Below are positions 61,601 to 64,000 of a stretch of DNA of 64,000 nucleotides, piece by piece (position 1 is the first letter of the stretch; every line of letters begins with the position of its first letter). Source of the DNA: Mesorhizobium sp. B2-3-12 (GTDB lineage Bacteria > Pseudomonadota > Alphaproteobacteria > Rhizobiales > Rhizobiaceae); the NCBI RefSeq assembly GCF_006442205.1, contig NZ_VFVR01000009.1, positions 62,001-126,000 of the forward strand, read 5' to 3'. Made by a program: the position numbers and the translations under genes. Below the pieces are notes generated by a model. The model made no database searches, was not told where the DNA came from, and saw only the letters and a program-made list of their open reading frames with translations.

Positions 61601-62814
61601 GCACCTACACGCTTTACGGCTTCCGCTACTGGCTACAGACGGTTGCCGAATTCTCGAGCAATTCGCGCGTGCTGGGGCTGCTGTTCGGCGACAGCTCGGC
61701 CATCGTCCATTATATGAGCGCGATCGGCTGGAACCTCAACAAGGTGGTGCAGACCGGCTCCAATTTCGGCTCCAACCAGCAGCATGAAAACCCGCTTCTG
61801 TGCGAAATCGGCACCGAGACCATGGTGTCGGACGGGCTGTTCATGATCAACATGCACAAATCCGCTTCCGCGTTCCGACTGGAACCGACCCGGATCGGCG
61901 AGCGCAACTATCTCGGCAACAACATCTACTATCCGCCGGATGGGCGCACGGGCGACAACGTCCTGCTCGGCACCAAGGTGATGGTCCCGATCGACGGGCC
62001 CTTGCGCGAGAATGTCGGCCTTCTCGGCTCGCCGTCCTTCGAGATCCCGCGCATGGTGGCCCGCGACAAGGAACTCATCGCCGGCATCAACGAGGACGAC
62101 CGGCAAAAGCGCATCCCGGCCAAGAACCGGCACAATCTGGTGACGATCCTGCTGTTCGTGGCGACGCAATGGGTCATGCTGTTCGTCACGCTGGCGATCT
62201 GGGACCGGGCGCTGAACTACTACACCGAATGGGCCGAGATCGCGCTCTTCGTGGCGGTGCTTTTGACCTCGGCGATCACCATTCCGTTCTACATCTTCGT
62301 CGAGCGGGCAAGCCTTGGCTTTCGCAAGCTGAAGCCGCGGATGACGACAATCTACGACGTCACCTTCTGGCGCCACGAACGCCACTGGAAGCTCGCGGAC
62401 TCGCCCATCGTGCGCCTGTTCGCCGGCACGCCGTTCCGGCCGATGATCCTGCGCATGCTGGGCGTCAAGGTGGGCAGCAGGGTCTATGACGGCGGCGCCA
62501 ATTTGACCGAGCGTTCGCTGGTCGAGATCGGCGACGACGTCACGCTCAACGAGGGATCGGTGATCCAGGCCCATTCGCTGGAAGAAGGCGCGTTCAAGTC
62601 CGACTTCATCCGCATCGGCGATGGCTGCACGCTCGGGCCGTCCGCCTTCGTCCATTACGGCGTCGTGATGGGCAAGGGATCGATGGTCGATGCCGATTCC
62701 TTCGTGATGAAGGGCGAGGAGCTGGAGCCCAACTCCATCTGGCGCGGCAACCCGGCCAAGCTGCATCGTTTCGTCGAGCCGGTCAGCGAGGCCGCCGGGG
62801 CAACGGCGTCTTGA
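58690..62814 (+). CDS. Pls/PosA-type single-module nonribosomal peptide synthetase
   Basis: A 1374-residue membrane enzyme started at ATG 58690 (TTG 58684 is two codons upstream). The adenylation domain (about 60-580) has core motifs 'YTSGTTGRPKGVAIR', 'NTYGPTEATVTAT', 'YRTGDLG' and 'GRIDTQVKIRGYRIELGEIE'. A carrier domain has 'DDLGANSLLMAHF' with Ser604. There is no condensation or thioesterase domain. Instead six membrane segments (near 663, 700, 902, 935, 1149 and 1182) surround hexapeptide-like domains ('LGTRIGKNVVIESRAVPVCT'). This A-T-6TM layout matches epsilon-poly-lysine synthetase and delta-poly-ornithine synthetase. The acidic pocket residue after 'FDFSSEEIW' fits a basic amino acid. 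Confidence 0.92.
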   Translation: MDHGIDIAELDRETARSGGEPEARADIVGSLARIASTTTARGQVLTGADFARAGQPDERLDKVFEQLAETFATLPAVISEGRVWTYRELDSRANQFARLLVKRGVRPGDRVGLILDRSAETYVALLAVAKAGAAFVPLATAFPQERMALIIEDAGVSLVVTIATYASRAGELPVPHLLIDSAAGEISAQSGAPLRTHKAPAAAASDDICYILYTSGTTGRPKGVAIRHQSFVNFIRVAAASYGYKPGDRVYQGMTIAFDFSSEEIWVPFIAGATVVPAPGQMPLVGEELADFLRHHEITCMACSPTLLSSITSDVPSLRTLLVGGEACPHNLVVRWSKPGRQILNTYGPTEATVTATMGALTPDRPVTIGAPLPTYSIAILDPVSPQLADPGELGEIGIAGIGLAVGYLNRPDLTEQKFIADFLGLPNNPSKRIYRTGDLGRINDAGEIEYAGRIDTQVKIRGYRIELGEIEAVLLDQPEIAQAAVTTWEIEPGRVELVAYYAPKAGQPALSRADLAQTMKRRLPDYMVPSYLEELPVIPMTVSNKVDLRQLPKPTSVRLSADRAMVAPANDDERFLAEALCAVLKFDDVSVEDNFFDDLGANSLLMAHFCARVRTRKEWATTSMRDIYLYPTVARLAKHLSVSEEMTTAINEPVLTRRASNLVYWTCGAAQLLFYALYSYVALWAINGGLNWVYDALDEPLQLYIRCVVLSGGVFFGMSGFAVVAKWVLVGRWKAEAFPIWGLRYYRFWVVKTLIRSAPVVLFRGSPLYSLYLQLLGTRIGKNVVIESRAVPVCTDLISIGDRTILRKESLILGYRAQAGYIHTGPLTIGSDAFVGVGSTLDIDTAIGDGGQLGHSSSLQREQSIPDGEHWHGSPAVPTTADYCKVRNVNPPRIRRFLYEAVQLIGLFAIVTPLPLLFHSYWENVGDDYQETIGIVAIGTTVTLLGYIALAFLAATVVPRLFSLILKPGRTYTLYGFRYWLQTVAEFSSNSRVLGLLFGDSSAIVHYMSAIGWNLNKVVQTGSNFGSNQQHENPLLCEIGTETMVSDGLFMINMHKSASAFRLEPTRIGERNYLGNNIYYPPDGRTGDNVLLGTKVMVPIDGPLRENVGLLGSPSFEIPRMVARDKELIAGINEDDRQKRIPAKNRHNLVTILLFVATQWVMLFVTLAIWDRALNYYTEWAEIALFVAVLLTSAITIPFYIFVERASLGFRKLKPRMTTIYDVTFWRHERHWKLADSPIVRLFAGTPFRPMILRMLGVKVGSRVYDGGANLTERSLVEIGDDVTLNEGSVIQAHSLEEGAFKSDFIRIGDGCTLGPSAFVHYGVVMGKGSMVDADSFVMKGEELEPNSIWRGNPAKLHRFVEPVSEAAGATAS

Positions 62815-63287
62815 CGGACCGCGCGCCCGGCAGCGTGGACATCCATATCGTCCCGGTGACCAAGGCCAATCGCGCCTTGGTCACGGCCCTGCGACTGGCT
62901 CCGGAGCAGGTGGATTTCGTCGCTGGGAATGCGGACTCGCTTCGCGAAGCCAGATCCGACCCGGACGCGCGGCCCCGCGCCGTGATGGCCGGAGACCAGA
63001 TCGTCGGCTTCCTCATGTACGACGCCCCGAAGGACGATGACGAGGCCCGCATCTACCGCTTCATGATCGACCGCGCCTGGCAAGGCCGGGGCTATGGCAA
63101 GGCCGCGCTGCGGGCGGTGCTGGAGGAAATCCAGGGGCTCGGCCACGTCAGGCACGTGTCGATCTGCTACGAAACGCGGAACGAGGCGGCACGGCAGCTC
63201 TATCGCGGCGCCGGTTTCGTCGAGGAAGGGCTCGACGAGGACGGCGAAATGATCGCCGATCTCATCCTTGCGGCCGCCGCTCGATGA
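62811..63287 (+). CDS. GNAT acetyltransferase, polyamine/diamine type
   Basis: A 158-residue GNAT protein starting at TTG 62811, inside the stop region of the synthetase (TTGA). A GTG at 62835 is an alternative. The acetyl-CoA loop is 'QGRGYG' at 91-96, preceded by 'ARIYRFMIDRAW', a pattern seen in BltD/PaiA spermidine acetyltransferases. It could acetylate the polymer, its monomer or free polyamines, possibly as self-protection; this is inferred from context. It overlaps the phosphopantetheinyl transferase (ATGA). Confidence 0.85.
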   Translation: MTDRAPGSVDIHIVPVTKANRALVTALRLAPEQVDFVAGNADSLREARSDPDARPRAVMAGDQIVGFLMYDAPKDDDEARIYRFMIDRAWQGRGYGKAALRAVLEEIQGLGHVRHVSICYETRNEAARQLYRGAGFVEEGLDEDGEMIADLILAAAAR

Positions 63288-63952
63288 CGCCATCAGCCGG
63301 TCCGTCTTTCCCAGATTTGCCGGAGGAAATCGCCTTGGCGCGCGCCGTCGCTGCCATGGCTCCAGCCGGAGTGCGCACGGGATGCCGGCTCATCCGCGAA
63401 GGCGACGAGGCCTATCTGTTGCCGGCGGAGGCGGGCTCCATCCCCGCCCGCCAGCCGGCCATGCGGCGGGCCAGCGGCGCGGCGCGATTGCTCGCGCACC
63501 GGCTGCTGGCGGATGCCGGCTTCGACGGTTTCGCCCTCTTGCGCACGCCCTCTGGCGCACCTGCCTGGCCGGACGGGATAACCGGCTCGCTCGCGCATGA
63601 CGACGACATGGCCGTGGTGGCGGTCGCGCCTGTCGGCCACATCGTCTCCCTCGGCATCGATGTCGAGCCGGCGCTGCCCCTGCCCGACGAGATTTCCGCC
63701 CTTGTTGCCATGCCCGCCGACCGGACGGGTACCGCCGACCGGCAGCTTGCCGGCCGCATCCTCTTCGCCGCCAAGGAAGCGGTCTACAAGGCCGCCTATC
63801 CGCTGGACCGCCAGGTGCTGGGCTATGAAGACATCGCGGTAAACCTCGAGACCGGCCACGCGACGACGAGCACGGGCCGCGAAGTCAGCCTCATCTACTG
63901 CGTCGCCCCGCGTGTGGTCGTGTTGGCGTTTGTCGACGGTGACGGGGTTTAG
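63284..63952 (+). CDS. 4'-phosphopantetheinyl transferase (EntD/Sfp-like)
   Basis: A 222-residue EntD-family transferase. 'GSLAH' (101-105), the Mg-binding 'GIDVEP' with D126 and E128, and 'FAAKEAVYKAAYP' (161-173) are the family signatures, all intact. It should convert the apo carrier domain of the synthetase to the holo form by attaching phosphopantetheine from CoA to Ser604. Its start overlaps the GNAT stop. The last 48 nt of the window show no further gene. Confidence 0.92.
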   Translation: MTPSAGPSFPDLPEEIALARAVAAMAPAGVRTGCRLIREGDEAYLLPAEAGSIPARQPAMRRASGAARLLAHRLLADAGFDGFALLRTPSGAPAWPDGITGSLAHDDDMAVVAVAPVGHIVSLGIDVEPALPLPDEISALVAMPADRTGTADRQLAGRILFAAKEAVYKAAYPLDRQVLGYEDIAVNLETGHATTSTGREVSLIYCVAPRVVVLAFVDGDGV

Positions 63953-64000
63953 GGTCGGCTCGACTATCCCTGCTCCACGCCTGAAGCCAGCAATCTCCGG

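Overview
The window is a GC-rich alphaproteobacterial chromosome segment, most likely Mesorhizobium or a close relative. Support comes from a DUF680-type secreted peptide (a family known almost only from Mesorhizobium), a BA14K protein, HWE/HisKA_2 histidine kinases, a minCDE operon with a CtrA-type TTAA-N7-TTAA site, and rhizobial intergenic palindromic repeats. I saw no rRNA, tRNA, CRISPR array, IS transposase or phage genes. Genes are dense, many overlap by 4 nt (ATGA/GTGA), and almost every long opposite-strand reading frame is a GC-rich shadow.

Layout: 0-3.4 kb holds a TPR/winged-helix regulator with a beta-propeller gene, divergent from a DUF899 thioredoxin-like gene and small ORFs. 3.6-8.3 kb is a DeoR-controlled sugar ABC importer. 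8.4-17.1 kb is a TetR gene divergent from two tandem paralogous three-subunit molybdenum hydroxylases (PaoABC/YagTSR type) that share an identical 32-nt translation leader. 17.2-20.2 kb holds a quinone oxidoreductase, a LysR regulator and an EamA exporter. 20.3-23.6 kb is an arsenic operon (arsR-aqpS-arsC-MFS) with a divergent cysteine-tailed DUF6428 gene. 23.8-27.5 kb is a KaiC-like ATPase with two HWE/HisKA_2 kinases and no kaiB. 27.5-37.8 kb is a double RND efflux operon (MFP-RND-MFP-RND-OMF). 38.1-41.0 kb is a Spy/LTXXQ protein divergent from an OmpR/EnvZ-type two-component pair. 41.3-43.4 kb is minCDE. 43.6-51.4 kb encodes two hybrid kinases, one of 1916 residues with about ten tandem HAMP units. 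51.6-56.1 kb carries small stress or envelope genes, DoxX, and an exported TPR plus metallo-beta-lactamase pair. 56.3-58.1 kb is an orphan exported MORN-repeat protein.

The most unusual locus is at the right end (58.7-63.95 kb): a single-module Pls/PosA-type nonribosomal peptide synthetase (A-PCP-six membrane segments with hexapeptide-like domains), overlapping a polyamine-type GNAT acetyltransferase and its own 4'-phosphopantetheinyl transferase. This looks like a self-contained cationic homo-poly(amino acid) system.

A second theme is envelope sensing. The Spy-like protein, the two-component pair with a repeated intergenic motif, and the neighbouring double RND operon together resemble the enterobacterial BaeSR-spy-mdtABC regulon, although the link to the pumps is inferred only from position. 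All assignments come from reading motifs by eye; no database search was run.
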